Assembly (NCBI GenBank): GCA_019914995.1 | Contig: CM034129.1 | Span: forward strand, 11,029,725-11,093,724 | Origin: Acanthochlamys bracteata | Lineage: Eukaryota; Streptophyta; Magnoliopsida; Pandanales; Velloziaceae | DNA length: 64,000 nt | Reading direction: 5' to 3' | In this document: in pieces, positions 51,401 through 63,726 of the stretch | How the letters are laid out: each line of letters opens with the position of its first letter | Position numbering within the stretch: the first letter of the stretch is position 1 | Notes under the pieces: generated by a model | The model's input: only the letters and a program-made list of their open reading frames with translations | Database searches by the model: none | Told to the model about the DNA's origin: nothing | Program-made: the position numbers and the translations under genes

Positions 51401-52193
51401 ACTTTCATAATTCGTTGTTAATATAAATCAAATGCAGGCCTACAGTGAGCAAGATACATCAAAAATGCCTTTGGAACTAGGGAATGCACTATCACATGAG
51501 CGAGAGATAGTGGATGACCCGGAAATTCGCACGCAGGCATTAGAAGCTATATACTTGATTTCCTTACAGGTCTGTCTATGGAATTGAAATCATCGTCCAG
51601 AGTTAGAACATGATGCTATCTTATGATGCTTATTGTCTCTAGGCTTTTTTTTGGGTCTCTTGAAGCATTTGTCTATCTGGGTTCCTATATCGGAACTAGA
51701 TTCCGTCTTAGACAATCTTAACAAACACATTCTTCATCTTTATTTGTGAATCTCAATAGCACCTTCGATTTGGTGTAATAGTTTCTGTAAAAGTCAATCT
51801 GCATTACGGGAATGTTATTCCTGTTAGTTGTATGCTAACATATCGAGTGCTGGAAGAATTAATTGCACTCGTAATATTTCAATTTTTATTAAAAATCTTC
51901 TGGTCCATTCTGATTCATATTACAGGAAACAGGGCGAAGAGCTTTGTGGTCTGTGAACGGTCCATGGATATTGCAAGTTGGCTATGAAGATGAGGAAGAT
52001 CCAAAAGTTATGGAAGCATATGAGTTGATAGGGTCTTTGGTAAGCATGGTAACCCTTTTGTTTCTCTTCTGGGTGCTATCTAGGTTTTTAGTCTCCTTTG
52101 TCATTCCTCTTTCTGGTGCATCTAACTAATGTATTTTCTTACCTACTTGTTGTACTGGTTAAACAGTTGGTGACTAATGCTGAGGGATCGTAA
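48474..52193 (+). CDS. HGH1-like armadillo-repeat protein
   Basis: Eukaryotic HGH1 is an armadillo/HEAT-type cytosolic protein; the yeast protein works with the TRiC/CCT chaperonin on eEF2 folding. The plant role is inferred. Eight exons are 48474-48527, 49227-49553, 50113-50194, 50368-50513, 50848-50961, 51438-51569, 51926-52039 and 52167-52193, total 331 aa with consistent phases. Blocks include VKKAAVEIVQGLTGTEDG, an ALPSLVALLRDTNPDVAVLA segment, the EALINLSQNNSLTEKLVS motif, and AFEHVSSILINVSKMEMGRR. They continue with ILGTIRNCCFEADNQLQNLL, an FLWPALLLPVAGKK stretch, and EDPKVMEAYELIGSL. The last exon encodes only LVTNAEGS. The first exon, 18 codons, starts MATELDELIEFL with a good initiation context. 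Confidence 0.92.
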
Positions 52194-53901
52194 ATCAAAA
52201 CATTGTGTATGGATGCACAGGCAGGCAGCAAGCGAGCTGCTAGCAGGTCCCAACAATGTAAATGGCTGCTTTCGGCAGCTTTGAGGAAGTCCCATGACCA
52301 ATTAGTATAGATGCTTTTGTAAGATGTCTGGGGTTTTACTTAGGCAATTCAGTGCAATGTTCATTGATTCCTGTCTGTTGGAAACAAACTCTTGTGTTGT
52401 GTTACCAATCAAAGAATAAATTTTATTTAAGAGTACTCAAAAATCTTCCTTTTTTTCTGTTTGGGTTGCTCTGATTGTGTTGATGAAAATTGAGAAATGC
52501 ATCATAGCCGTGGGGACTCCATCTCTTATAACAGCATATAGGTGTGTGTTTACTGAAAAAAATCCTCAATGTTGCTAAGGAGATCGATCCCGGAATGTGT
52601 ATGCTAACTTGTGGCAGTTTGTTTTCCACAAGGTCTTTGTGTTTATTAATTGTTCATGCTAAAAAAAAACAAATTTATGCTTCACAACTAATTCCTTCAA
52701 ATGAGACACTTCACTTTAATAACATAAGACGATTACCAATAAAATTTTCCATGGAGATTTTCTTCTTTATCCTTGATGATACAGTTCACCTCTCGTTTAT
52801 TATGTCATCTTACTGCGTTTATTGGTATTATTGAAAATATGATTAACGATCGTAGTGCTAAACTCGTAAGACCGCTCGCTAGTGCCAAAATAGAATCTAC
52901 TTGCTTGTTTCTGTAAATATAGAAGGCATTCAGGGGACCCCTACTGTGAATCTCTGATACGCACCAATAGTATTTTGTCAAATCAGCAACTAAATCTAGT
53001 AATGTTCTAGTCTATAGTAGCAGGCAGGTAAGTTGTACCTGCGGAGCACTGCGAGATTTTGTGTCGTTGTTTTGGACCTTTTGGTTCGCTGACCGAAATC
53101 AGAAAATAAAAAGCCTCCTTTTTCATTACCGGAAAAGAAAAAACAAAAAAGGACCAACTTTGTTTTGCCTGGTGGCGAACAATCCGACGATCCGAAACCG
53201 CTTCGTTGTTTAAGGTATATAAATTTGTTTCTTGTTGATTTTCTCAATCTCGTAATGTTTCTTGGATGTGTTTTTCTGAACTTTTGTAGTGTTTGTTGAG
53301 CAGTTGGGTTGTTTAATAGGTAACTGGTTAAAAGAAGAAAGTGGATTTTGGATTGAAGCTGATGCGGATTGCAGTGGGTTTACGTCGAAATTTAGTTTTG
53401 GATCCGCAAGTTTTATTAGTTTCAAGTAGTTCTTGAATTTGTAAGAATGCTTTAGTTTCGTTCAGTTATTTAAACTAGGAACATTGTTGTGGTGATACAT
53501 GAATGTTTTTAATACAATTGGAAGTGAGTTAGTGGTATAAAGAAGATGAATTAGTAGAGTGCACTTAAAGGAGGAATATTTTACCTGTTGAAGGTCATTA
53601 TTAGGGATCGAGGACCTCCATATGGGTTGTAGCCATTTAGTTGAATTAGAAACGGTTCTAGAATGTCTAAATCGTGCCTTCTGGGGACTTTAGGAGTTTA
53701 TTGCTATGGTGAATGCATTTGCAAAGTTGCATGGTTTTCTTGTCGTTTTCAAAATGATACTGCTACTTGCTCATGTAGTAGCCTAATGATGCTCTTGTTG
53801 TATTCCTGCATATGTACTAGGTTCATTTCTTCTTACTTTTCTCATTTGTAGGGGTGTGTTTTGTTGCCATTCTCTGGAGCTAATTTCGCTGGCACTCGAG
53901 A
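52194..53901 (+). promoter_or_regulatory. HGH1 3' flank; PFK promoter and 5' UTR with a probable leader intron
   Basis: The HGH1 3' UTR likely ends near an AATAAA-like site at about 52415. A leader exon of the PFK gene may end at 53214 (TAAG|GTATAT), with the acceptor at 53850-53851 (TTTGTAG), leaving about 50 nt of leader before the ATG at 53902. No other coding region is seen. Confidence 0.45.
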
Positions 53902-56900
53902 ATGACACTTATTTCCCCGTTGAAAAGTGTGGGTCTTATGAGCTCTTGGCATTACGAATTTAGTAGGGATCCACCATTTGGTGCTCCGACTAAGCCGAGA
54001 TTTGTTACTTTGGAGAGGAAAAGGAGAAATGGACCCAGGACTATAAATGTCAAAGCAGTCACCTTGGAACTTGACATTGATTTCAAGGACCCAGATTGGA
54101 AAAAGATTTATCTTGAAGAGTTTGACAGACGATTTAACTTGCCACACCTAACTGATGTTCTCGACGTGACGCCACGGCCTACTACCTTTTCACTCAAAAG
54201 CAGGTGATGATCTGGCTGATAAGTTGCCATTTCTTTTCATTTACCATTTCAGATACGAACTTTTTTTGAAGTTCAGACTAGGTTGGGTCGTAAATGCTAA
54301 GATTCATTTGTATATGTGTTCATATCACTACATCTTGCTGTATTCTGCTTCTTATGGTCATTCTATCTTCATTTGTACAGAGGGCCTCTTTATGGTGGCA
54401 ATGGTGCACCTGAGCCTGAGGAAAGAACACGGGATTATGTAAACAATGCTGACAGGGCACTTCTGAAGGTCTCGTCTCTGTTTGTAGAATTGTCTGAATT
54501 CGAGTTTTGTAACTTCAGAAATATCCTATGAGCAGTGTTTACTGCTATGTCTCACAATTTTTACTTCATGTCATCACATCATCTTAAACATGAAAGATAC
54601 TGGATTAATCCCGTTTTATTCTCTCTCCTAAAAAAAAAATGTCAACATATGTTGTTTTAGGGGGTTTGAATTTTGGGAATTCTCATTAGCAGTTCTTAAG
54701 ACATTTCATAGACTCATTTTTTAGATGAATCCATCTATTACAATGTAGTTCTGTGGCCTGCATCATGTATGTGACTTTCCTAATGGTTATGTATTGCTCA
54801 AACATAGGTCTTCCATCTCCCATAATGCACACTTGTATGCAGATTTTCAGATTTTCTAAGTGGAGATGCATGTGTGCTGGGAGCTTGTGCATGATTAGCA
54901 TGACCATTGTTTTCCTACTACGTAAGTAGAGTACAATGTATGGGTGACTTTCCTTTTTTTTTTCAGTTTGTTTGGTAGTTTGGCATGCTTAAGGTATATC
55001 GTTGGAGCCTATACAAAGTAAGTAACTTTCATCAGGCACCCAATGGCCACCGACTGTGTAGTGACTGATGAAAGTATTTAAGACAAAGCTTTAATTATGC
55101 TTTTAAGTAGTACAGTTCAGGAGGTATTGTTTGGTTTGGTAAATATTGTTAACCGTCTTTATCATTTGCGAGTGTAATAGAACACAATGCTGTGTGTAAT
55201 TTGTATCTCTGAAAGAATCTAAATATATGTTTGTATTATTTATTTGTAATGGAAAGGTCATTTTGAGGAACTTCATATTGTTTAAGACCTTCCAATTCTG
55301 TTTGATGTTGCAGACTATCAAGTATTCTTCACCAACTTCTGCTGGAGCAGAGTGCATTGATCCTGATTGCAGCTGGATCGAGCTTTGGTATTTTCAAAAG
55401 AATTATATACCAATTTTGGATATATATTCTACATATATTCCTTGATTCTCATTCTGTTCGGTCTTGTGACTTACGTACTATCATCATATCGTATCTGCCA
55501 CTTTTCTCTCAATGTCGCTCAGCAGCTGTTTACAATCTTTTTTTTCTTTAAAGTTTAATTGAAAAGTTTTCCGAGCTTGATTAGCATGATACCTCAGCGC
55601 TATATAACATCAAAATGAAAGTCCTTTATCTGAAAATCTGTTATCTGGAACTTAATTATAGCTTTATCACACCATAGGGTGCATCGTGCTGGGCCTCGTA
55701 AGGAGATATACTTTGAACCTGCTGAGGTAAAAGCTGGCATTGTAACATGTGGAGGGTTGTGTCCTGGACTGAATGATGTCATCAGACAGGTTGGCATTTT
55801 TGTAGCTTAAGCGTTTCAGATTTCACAGTGCTGAACTATGCATTATTTAACTATTTTGAATTGTAGTAACATCAAAGTCCTTCAAAATTGTTGTGGCTTT
55901 TGATTATCCTCGCTGACATGCTCTTGCACTTGACACCATACAACTGTTTTGTGTATTTGATAATTTGCGCGCATAAGTAGGCCAGTAATTTGACAAGTAG
56001 ATCTCACAATATGATGATTTGCTTTTAGGATTAGTTCAAAATGACATACTTTTAATAGAGATCAATAGTGTACTAGGATCTGTCTAATCGGTTCTACCTT
56101 GTGCAACAAAGAATTGACTGTCTTTGTTTATTGTGGTGTTAATTTGGCAAGGTATACCACGTAGATGATCATTGTCCTAGAAATGTGGCTGGCCAAGATT
56201 GCTGCGCTATTATTGTAATTTACATCGTATTGTTGCAGATTGTTTTCACTCTGGAGAAGTATGGGGTTAAGAAAATTGCTGGAATCCCATTTGGCTATCG
56301 TGGTTTTTCTAATGAGGGCCTACCTGAAATTCCAGTGAGTGTAGTTTCTTCTTCACAGATAATTTAAATTTGGATTTCGTTTATAGTTTTCTAGCAGTTC
56401 TGAATGTATTCTTTATAGTTATCTCGTAAAGTTGTTGAAAACATAAATCTTGCTGGCGGAAGTTTGCTGGGGGTTTCTCGTGGGGGACCAAGCATACCGG
56501 ATATTGTAGATAGCATTCAGGTATGTTAGTATCCCTTATGATGATGGATTTAGTTATACATATAATGCTTTCAGCTATCAGTTTGGTTGAAATTCGTATG
56601 TAGTCATTCTAGTTCTTGATAATTGCAGGCTAAAGGAATCGATATGCTTTTTGTATTGGGTGGAAACGGCACTCATGCTGGAGCAAATGCGATACACGAA
56701 GAGGTACTGTAACGAAGCTAAACTATAATATTGCATGAAGATACCAATGACCTGGAAATCTGGCTTTTACTTGAAAAATTGAAACTCATGTCACCTGCAT
56801 ACATCCCACAATACCATTTCAGCATTAAATTACAGATAATTTGCATTTATTGTCTACTTCCAGTGCCGCAGAAGAAGATTGAAAGTCTCAGTAGTCTGTG

Positions 56901-58508
56901 TGCCAAAAACCATCGACAATGATATTCTTTTGATGGACAAAACATTTGGTTTTGATACTGCTGTAGAAGAAGCCCAACGAGCAATTAACTCTGCATATAT
57001 TGAGGTAATTGTTACAATATCAGCTTGTTGTCTTCTTTTTGAATGATGAGATGGTACGAAGAAATGGATTGTAATTCTTTCTGGAATTGCGTATTCTTTC
57101 CTAATAAATAAGCTGTTTTCACTGTACAGGCACATAGTGCTTATCATGGTATTGGCCTAGTAAAGTTGATGGGAAGGAGCAGCGGATTCATTGCCATGCA
57201 TGCATCACTCTCGAGTGGCCAGACAGATATTTGTTTAATTCCAGAGGTCTGGTGCTGATGCTTCTGGTTGTTTTCCTTGTACTGTCTCTCTAGCGTCAAA
57301 ACTGTTCTTGTGCTAATGTAGGTTTCTTTCCAATTACACGGACCTTATGGGGTCTTACGACACCTTGAGCATTTAATAAAAACTAAGGGGTCAGCTGTGA
57401 TTTGTGTCGCTGAAGGTGCAGGCCAAGTAAGTTAGCTACAATTTTTATTGCTTTGTAAGGAACAACCGAATTTTGTAACTCTTCTGTGTTGCTCATAAAT
57501 ATTGCTTTGGTAATTGGTCTTTCGATCAGCCAGATTATATTTTATGTGTTGAGACATCATGTTAAATGGATCTGCGACTTCTAGAAATGCTGTGGATGAG
57601 AACAGATACAAGCTATTAATACAATATAAAAGGTGATGCATTTCCATTCTAATTTTTTCCGATATGGATCTGTAGGACTTATTGGAAAAGTCAAATGCGA
57701 AGGATGCATCAGGAAATGCCGTACTTAGTGACATTGGGGTGCATCTTCAACAACAGGTTTATCTTTGCTACATTTCATATTTCCTTGCTTCTGCTTCTTT
57801 TGATAACAATCCAAATGCCAAAGTGCTGCCAGTGCCAGCTAGGAAATGTAAAAGAAGGATTTACGTTTTTGTGTTACTTGAAAACTATTAAGTTTGAATT
57901 CTTCGTGGAAGAAGACTTATAAAGTTAGGGGTAAAGACATAGTCTTGATTATTAATTAATTTTCTTGTCATCCTTGAAGTTCTTCCTAAAGTGGGATGTT
58001 TATACTGTGTTTTAACAGTTGCTGCTTAAGCTGATCAGTTTCTAAGACGAATATTGAGCTTATCCTTCTGGTGACAGAAATTGACGATGTTTTATAACAG
58101 ATCAAAAAGCATTTCAAAGGCATTGGTATCGCAGCAGACGTGAAATACATTGACCCAACGTATATGGTCCGAGCAGTTAGAGCAAATGCATCTGATGCTA
58201 TCCTATGCACCGTACTCGGTCAGAATGCTGTGAGCACTTTCACTCTTGTCTACATTTATCTCACTACATATTTTGGTCAATCAACACATACCCATATAAC
58301 ATTACTGCCATTGAAAAAATTTTGCTTCAATCTCGTGCAGGTTCATGGTGCGTTTGCTGGATTCAGTGGCATCACGACAGGTATATGCAATACGCACTAT
58401 GTTTACCTCCCAATCCCAGAGGTGATTCTGTCTCCACGGCATGTGGATCCGAACAGCAGGATGTGGCACAGATGTTTAACATCAACAGGCCAACCAGATT
58501 TCAGATGA
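53902..58508 (+). CDS. ATP-dependent 6-phosphofructokinase, plastid PFK4/PFK5 type
   Basis: It phosphorylates fructose 6-phosphate to fructose 1,6-bisphosphate with ATP, the committed glycolytic step, here probably in plastids. Thirteen exons are 53902-54203, 54381-54468, 55314-55387, 55678-55789, 56239-56334, 56419-56520, 56629-56703, 56864-57004, 57130-57246, 57322-57426, 57676-57756, 58101-58229 and 58341-58508. They join to 529 aa. A Ser/Arg-rich N-terminus of about 60 residues fits a transit peptide. Catalytic motifs seen are [15 protein letters not shown] (about 178-192), FGYRGF, the nucleotide motif GGNGTHAGA (about 269), PKTIDNDI with the catalytic Asp at about 301, MGRSSGFIA (about 344), LIPE, and CVAEGAGQ. 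It ends [17 protein letters not shown]. No breaks are seen. Confidence 0.96.
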
Positions 58509-58805
58509 TTGTTGACAGCAGGATGTGGCTATCCAATATCCATTGCTGTAAAGAAAGATTAGATGAAGATTGGATAGGCAGGTTGCTCTCCGGTAAAAGG
58601 CAGCTTGGTTGATGGGATTTGAAAATTTAGAATAAGGTTGGTAAGCTCAAAATGGAAACTCGGACTTTTATGTTTTTATACCAAATTTTCGAAGTAGTCG
58701 GCGAAAAAATTGCATCTTTTGTAATAACAGAAGAGGCGAGTACGCTTGTAGAGGAAAACTTTTATGTTTTACCTAAATTTTCAAAGGAGTAATCTTTGGA
58801 GTAAA

Positions 58806-58886
58806 ACTGTAACCGTAATTTGTTTTATGCAACGTTTATCTTTTACTGTAACCGTAATTTGTTTTATGCAACGTTTATCTTTTACT
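58806..58886. repeat. Perfect tandem duplication, 39-bp unit, two copies
   Basis: The units 58806-58844 and 58845-58883 are identical, each starting ACTGTAACCGTAATTTG, with three bases of a third copy (ACT). They lie just past the PFK stop. Perfect identity means a recent slippage or duplication event. Confidence 0.95.
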
Positions 58887-59228
58887 TTAGTAAGGAATAA
58901 AGAAAAGATAAAGGAATGTCTGTAGTTGAGCTGGGAGTTGTTTACTTGGACTGCGACCAGTCCAACTATGAAAAATCTCGACTTTGATAAAAGTCACGTT
59001 CGTGATCTATCGATTTCCTTGTTAAAGAAAAATCGGCTTGTTCATTAGTTGTGAGTTTTTTTCCCCCCTCTTAATTCGTTCCTCGGTGCATCTGTGTCAG
59101 AAGCTTCTCTATAAGCCAGCTTTTGTAGCTTTTTCTTGGAATTCTCTTCACTTCTGTAAGTGTTTTATTTTCTTTTGCTTCTTTTAGACTCAAAAAGTAA
59201 TACTCAAAACAATCAATCTCAGATTATA

Positions 59229-59238
59229 TGTATATATA
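59229..59238 (+). promoter_or_regulatory. TATA box of the CLE gene
   Basis: A TATATATA element lies about 60 bp before the ATG at 59294, consistent with a short leader of about 25-35 nt. Confidence 0.5.
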
Positions 59239-59293
59239 CAACATACAGCAAGCAGTAACGAAGAGCGCAAGAAACTTATAGCGAGGAATTCAA

Positions 59294-59533
59294 ATGGGTT
59301 ATACGAGTCATAAGCAGCTTCTGCTCCTTGGTTTCTTCTGGTTATTATTGTTTCTGCGACAATCAAACAATGTGCATGGCATCAGGAGCTTGAGTACCGT
59401 CCGTAAGCCAGAAGCAGCAGAAGGAAATAAGCTTCTTGGGGAATTTGAGAATTCTTCGCCGGATACACTCAATGGAATGAGCAAGAGAAGAGTCAGTAGG
59501 AAGGGTTCTGATCCTATCCACAACAGAAGCTGA
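59294..59533 (+). CDS. CLE-family secreted peptide precursor, CLE45-like
   Basis: A 79-aa intronless preproprotein. Residues 8-29 are a strongly hydrophobic signal peptide (LLLLGFFWLLLFL) ending near VHG. A variable spacer follows, then the CLE dodecapeptide RVSRKGSDPIHN at residues 66-77, with two residues (RS) after it. CLE peptides are cut out, often hydroxylated and arabinosylated, and bind CLV1/BAM-type LRR receptor kinases to limit cell division or phloem differentiation. The core G-S-D-P-I-H-N matches the CLE45/CLE26 class. However, position 4 is Arg, not the usual Pro, and KRR precedes the motif, suiting dibasic processing. A TATA box lies about 55 bp upstream. The family call is sound; the precise orthology is inferred. 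Confidence 0.85.
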   Translation: MGYTSHKQLLLLGFFWLLLFLRQSNNVHGIRSLSTVRKPEAAEGNKLLGEFENSSPDTLNGMSKRRVSRKGSDPIHNRS

Positions 59534-60525
59534 TTGATATCACACAAGGTTGTTTGTAGCCAGAAATATTTAGGTTTATATTTCCGTTTTTTCTTTATGT
59601 GAACAAGGTTAGGTTCCAAATTTATGATATATCTAAAATGGGTCTCCCTCCAATTACATTCATACACTGAGACTGTCTACACGCATCGACATCATATATT
59701 TTAAAATAACCACAAACCGACTGCTAGTAGATTTGGCACGATCCAGATAGACGTTTAAAGCCGTGGCACAGTTTAAAAGAAAATCTCAATCGATTTTAAT
59801 GGACTTCAATCGATTCTTCTTAATCTTTTGTGTAATTGGAAGTATCAATTCTGAGAGTTGATTCTGAATTGTGTTATCTGTAAATGTTCGTAATTGATTT
59901 GTGAAATGGTGTTTGGGAAATATGTAAAATCAAAGATGGCACTGTATACTTTCTGATGTATGTTGTTTTCCTAACCTCTATGATGGCATCTGAATTGAGA
60001 GTCGAACTAAACACATATGCTCTAACCTAGAATTTTTAGATAACGCAATAAATTTTTACAGCGGTATTCATTCATGTTAACTAACTACCGCTAGTCCTGA
60101 AACAGTAAATGCAATCCATCATCAACGTTTAACATCTATCTACTCTACATGAATGATAGATTTGAATTTTGAATTGAAATTAACATATCTATTAATTAAC
60201 TAAGAGTCGTTTCTTAGAATTACAAAAACTCTTGCAGTTGAATGGATTCAGTTTTCTCCTTTTTCTTTTTTCTTTTTAAAGAGACTTTATGAGATGTGTG
60301 GCTTAGGCGGTTAGGCCATTTGACACTTGTTCTCCGTCCCCATTCTTAATATTAGAATATCGCTCTCTCTCATGAAGATAATTATCTCTTCTTTCTCTTC
60401 TTTTATAACCAAAAAAAACACAAAATTCATTCATTTCCATTAATTTCTTAACCATCTACCTTCTTCTTCTTCTCAGAACTCCCCTGTTAATTTTCGGCTA
60501 GCTGAAACAACCAACAAGAATTAAG
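59534..60525. other. Intergenic region and promoter of the ZF-HD gene
   Basis: No coding sequence. The last 150 bp contain TTTTATAACC at 60401-60410 as a TATA candidate and pyrimidine-rich CTT repeats near 60460, fitting a short leader for the gene starting at 60526. Confidence 0.5.
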
Positions 60526-61371
60526 ATGGAAACAAGCTCAGTTGATGACGATATTCATCATGTTGATGGAGGATCAGGACTCAAGCTTTCCAACGGCGGC
60601 AGCGACGCAGCAGTGAAGAAGAAGAAGAAGAATCTTAACTACAACCATGTTGGAAGAGGAGGAGGAGGAGGAGTTGATAGAGGTGTTATTTACAAGGAGT
60701 GTATGAGGAACCACGCCGCCGCACAAGGCGGTTACGCCCTCGACGGCTGCGGAGAGTTCATGCCTTCTTCTTCGTCTTTTTCCTGCGCTGCATGCGGATG
60801 CCACCGAAACTTCCACCGCCGCATTCCTTCCTCTCCTAACAACTCTGCAGTTTCATCTTCGGCAGCCATGCTTCTTGCTCTTAGCCACCAACAACTACGA
60901 AGAGAGAATTCAAACAAGAAGATTGGCAACAGTAAAGCAATAAGAATTAGGAGCAAGTTCAGCAGAGAGCAGAAGGAGCTGATGAAGGAGTTGTCGGAGA
61001 AGATCGGTTGGAGAATGCAGAAGAAAGACGAAGGTTTGATCGAGGAGTGGTGCAGGGAAAGAATTGGTGTTTCGAAATCGGTGTTCAAGGTCTGGATGCA
61101 CAACAACAAGCACAACTTCATACCTAATCCGTCTTCCTCTGCTCGAGCAAGGAAAGCTTCTTCATCTTCTAATTATAATCCTTCTGTTTCCGCCGCTGCT
61201 GCTGCTGCTGCTGTTGGTTTTGGTAGTCATGGTGAAGTTCTGAATGTTGGGATTGGGAGTAACAAAGGCGACACGAACATGACCGGAAAAGATGATGCTC
61301 ATGATGATGATGATGACGATAAAATAGAGAAGGACAGTAGTGCTGATGATCAAGAATTATTAGATCATTAG
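60526..61371 (+). CDS. Zinc-finger homeodomain (ZF-HD/ZHD) transcription factor
   Basis: A plant-specific nuclear regulator that dimerises through its zinc finger and binds ATTA-type sites. ZHDs act in floral development and stress responses. It is a single exon of 281 aa, as usual for the family. The ZF-HD dimerisation domain spans residues 54-100, with YKECMRNHAA, the GYALDGCGEFMP segment and CAACGCHRNFHRR supplying the Cys/His ligands. The homeodomain spans about 141-198: [20 protein letters not shown], then the WRMQKKDEG segment and helix 3 SKSVFKVWMHNNKH. A Lys stretch and a Gly stretch lie near residue 31 and residue 45. An Ala tract follows the homeodomain, and the C-terminus is acidic (DDAHDDDDDD), a possible activation region. 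It contains no frameshift. Confidence 0.96.
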   Translation: METSSVDDDIHHVDGGSGLKLSNGGSDAAVKKKKKNLNYNHVGRGGGGGVDRGVIYKECMRNHAAAQGGYALDGCGEFMPSSSSFSCAACGCHRNFHRRIPSSPNNSAVSSSAAMLLALSHQQLRRENSNKKIGNSKAIRIRSKFSREQKELMKELSEKIGWRMQKKDEGLIEEWCRERIGVSKSVFKVWMHNNKHNFIPNPSSSARARKASSSSNYNPSVSAAAAAAAVGFGSHGEVLNVGIGSNKGDTNMTGKDDAHDDDDDDKIEKDSSADDQELLDH

Positions 61372-63726
61372 TGAAAGTTGTTAGATATATGGGTTCTTTG
61401 TTTTTTGGTAGGGAGATAGCTAGAGACGGCGCGCGATAGAAATATATAAGGGATTGTTTTGTTTTCTCGTTTTAGTTGGATGAATGAATGGAGAAGAAGA
61501 TTTGATTATTAACAATCAATACGTGATTACTTTTTTACTTTCTTTTTGATTGATTTTTTTTTTAGTGTTTGGTAATTAATTCTGCATTTTACTGTTAGGT
61601 GTAGGAGCTCTATGCATGTGTTAAATAACATTCCATGGAGTTCAATATTTTCAATTTGAATTTATTAGCAGCAGCAGCAGCATGCAGTAGAGGAGCGGTG
61701 ATTTATGTATGCACAACGCTATAATTATTATACGCCTGTCTTCTTCTCTTCTGATGAATTATTTCATTCCACTTCTTCTGTTCTGGTCTCTAAATTAATT
61801 TCTCGCACAGGAACTCCTCAATCATCAATAAGAAAGGAAAGCACAGGAAAAGGTTTCCAATGCATGCAAAGATTTAATTTCTGGGACACCATCTGCTCTG
61901 CAAAGTTTTTTTTTGTTTAGGCACCTACTACCAACATGTACAATAAGATAATTTCTGCTTTAATTGTGTACTTCTGTTATGTGTAAACTTTCAATACATT
62001 CTCATATTTTGATATTAGCAATATTAGACTATACTGATGACCTGATCAGTGAAAATCCATTTAAAAAATATATATATAATCTGCATCTGGATCTGCATCG
62101 ACACTACCGTGAATGTCTGCTGATAAGGAAGAATCCTATGAAATTTTAATAATTTATACAAGATCACAAAGAAACTGTATATGCAAGAGGAAGAGTTGCA
62201 TTCCAAGCCAAAAGTTTCAGTCAGTTTAAGCTCCCTTCATATTAAAGTACTTTCTTCTAAAACAAACAAATTCAGTTTTTTGTTGTGGGACTTGCATTCA
62301 TGCATGTAAGCCAAGTGTAGCAATCATTCTGTTAACAACGGCGACGACAATAGTCAAGTGTCCCTCCATCTTTTCAAATTAACCCGAATACAAACCTTGG
62401 CTCCCATGATATATATACATGCACGGTATATACATAGATAAACAAATAACTCCTTAGTATATAGTTTTTAAACTCAACGCTCTATCTTTGAATCGCTTGT
62501 CATTATTAGATCAACAACAATATTAACATAAACATATATAGTTTCACCATAACCCATTCCGGAATTTGGACTCGCATATATCAGCCCGTGCATATCTTTT
62601 GTTTTGGACTTGGTTCAATTCTTCTCGCGTCTTCATCTAGAATAATAAGTATTAATTGCGTTTCAACTGCGCACAGACACAAGGAAGAGTCGAGAACTCG
62701 AGATGTATGTGTCATGCATTATGCTTCATATCAAAGAGTTCTCCACATGCATGTTAGTGTCTGTCTAATTCATTAAAGTCTTGCAATATATAAGCAGCTC
62801 TTCATAATTCATCCCTAGCTTGCTCTTAATTTCTGTTTGTAACCTTCTCCCATGTTCATCACAGCAGAGGATGATCAATCACTTTAATGTATACATTAAT
62901 TGATCACAATAACACATATACATATAGACAACTAGCTAGCTAGACTTTGACGAATTCAGCGCCATGGAAGAACAGAAGTCAACTCGATCGTTTTACATGA
63001 AGCACCCTATCGATCGATAAGACACAAAACGACAATTTAATTATAAGCCAACGAGGAGCAGAGCTAGGTATACTACTGATGTATACTTCACGGCTTGTTT
63101 GACATGGTCATGATATATACAAATTTGAAAGACAGGGAAGATGAAAAGTCCCAATCATGCATGCATTCACCAAGGATTGATTTTCATATGCATGCGAATT
63201 AAAATTTATATATAATAGACATGTTATTTATGAGCTATCATTTTCAGCGCAGTGTTTATTAGCTAGGTTGTTTTGTTTGACTTTGCTATCTATACAAATG
63301 CATGCATGATCTTCAAGTTCGAACCTTCATGATCAACAGTTAATGTTATGATAATTTGCATCTCCATCAAGCATAGCTTTAATTAATTGGAAGTCCTCTC
63401 TGTTACTTGAGATTAATTAGGATTATGGTCCATGTCTATATTTATAATTTATAATTTGAGATCTAAAGATTGCTACATGTTTATATCAAGGTGATACATA
63501 TTGCAGGTGTTATAAATCAATGCATTCACATCAAGGTAACTTTAATTTGAATATGTTCATGCATATGGCTGTACAGTTAAAGTAATGGACACTACTTTTC
63601 TTCTTCAAGATTTCAATCAAGAACAACAGTTGATCAAGATCATGTAAGTGAAGACTAACTGCCTAACCATTAATTTCAATTGATCATAGTTGGATCATCA
63701 CTAGCTAACATACAGACAGTATGCGT
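61372..63726. other. Intergenic region; no gene seen
   Basis: AT-rich DNA with a short CAG/AGC microsatellite (about 61670-61685) and many CATGCATG-type motifs (for example about 63157 and 63299), but no ORF above background and no RNA gene I can recognise. The right end should contain the 3' UTR of the minus-strand MYB gene. Confidence 0.5.

Larger units (their letters stand above)
58509..59293. other. PFK 3' flank and promoter of the CLE gene
   Basis: The PFK 3' UTR is followed by a 39-bp tandem duplication (58806-58883). A TATATATA stretch at about 59229-59238 is a good TATA box for the CLE gene. I see no other coding sequence. Confidence 0.55.

Noticed and set aside
60286-60335. tRNA-like G-rich segment GGCTTAGGCGGTTAGGCC
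   Set aside because: No B-box GGTTCGANTCC and no acceptor stem. It reads as ordinary upstream DNA of the ZF-HD gene.
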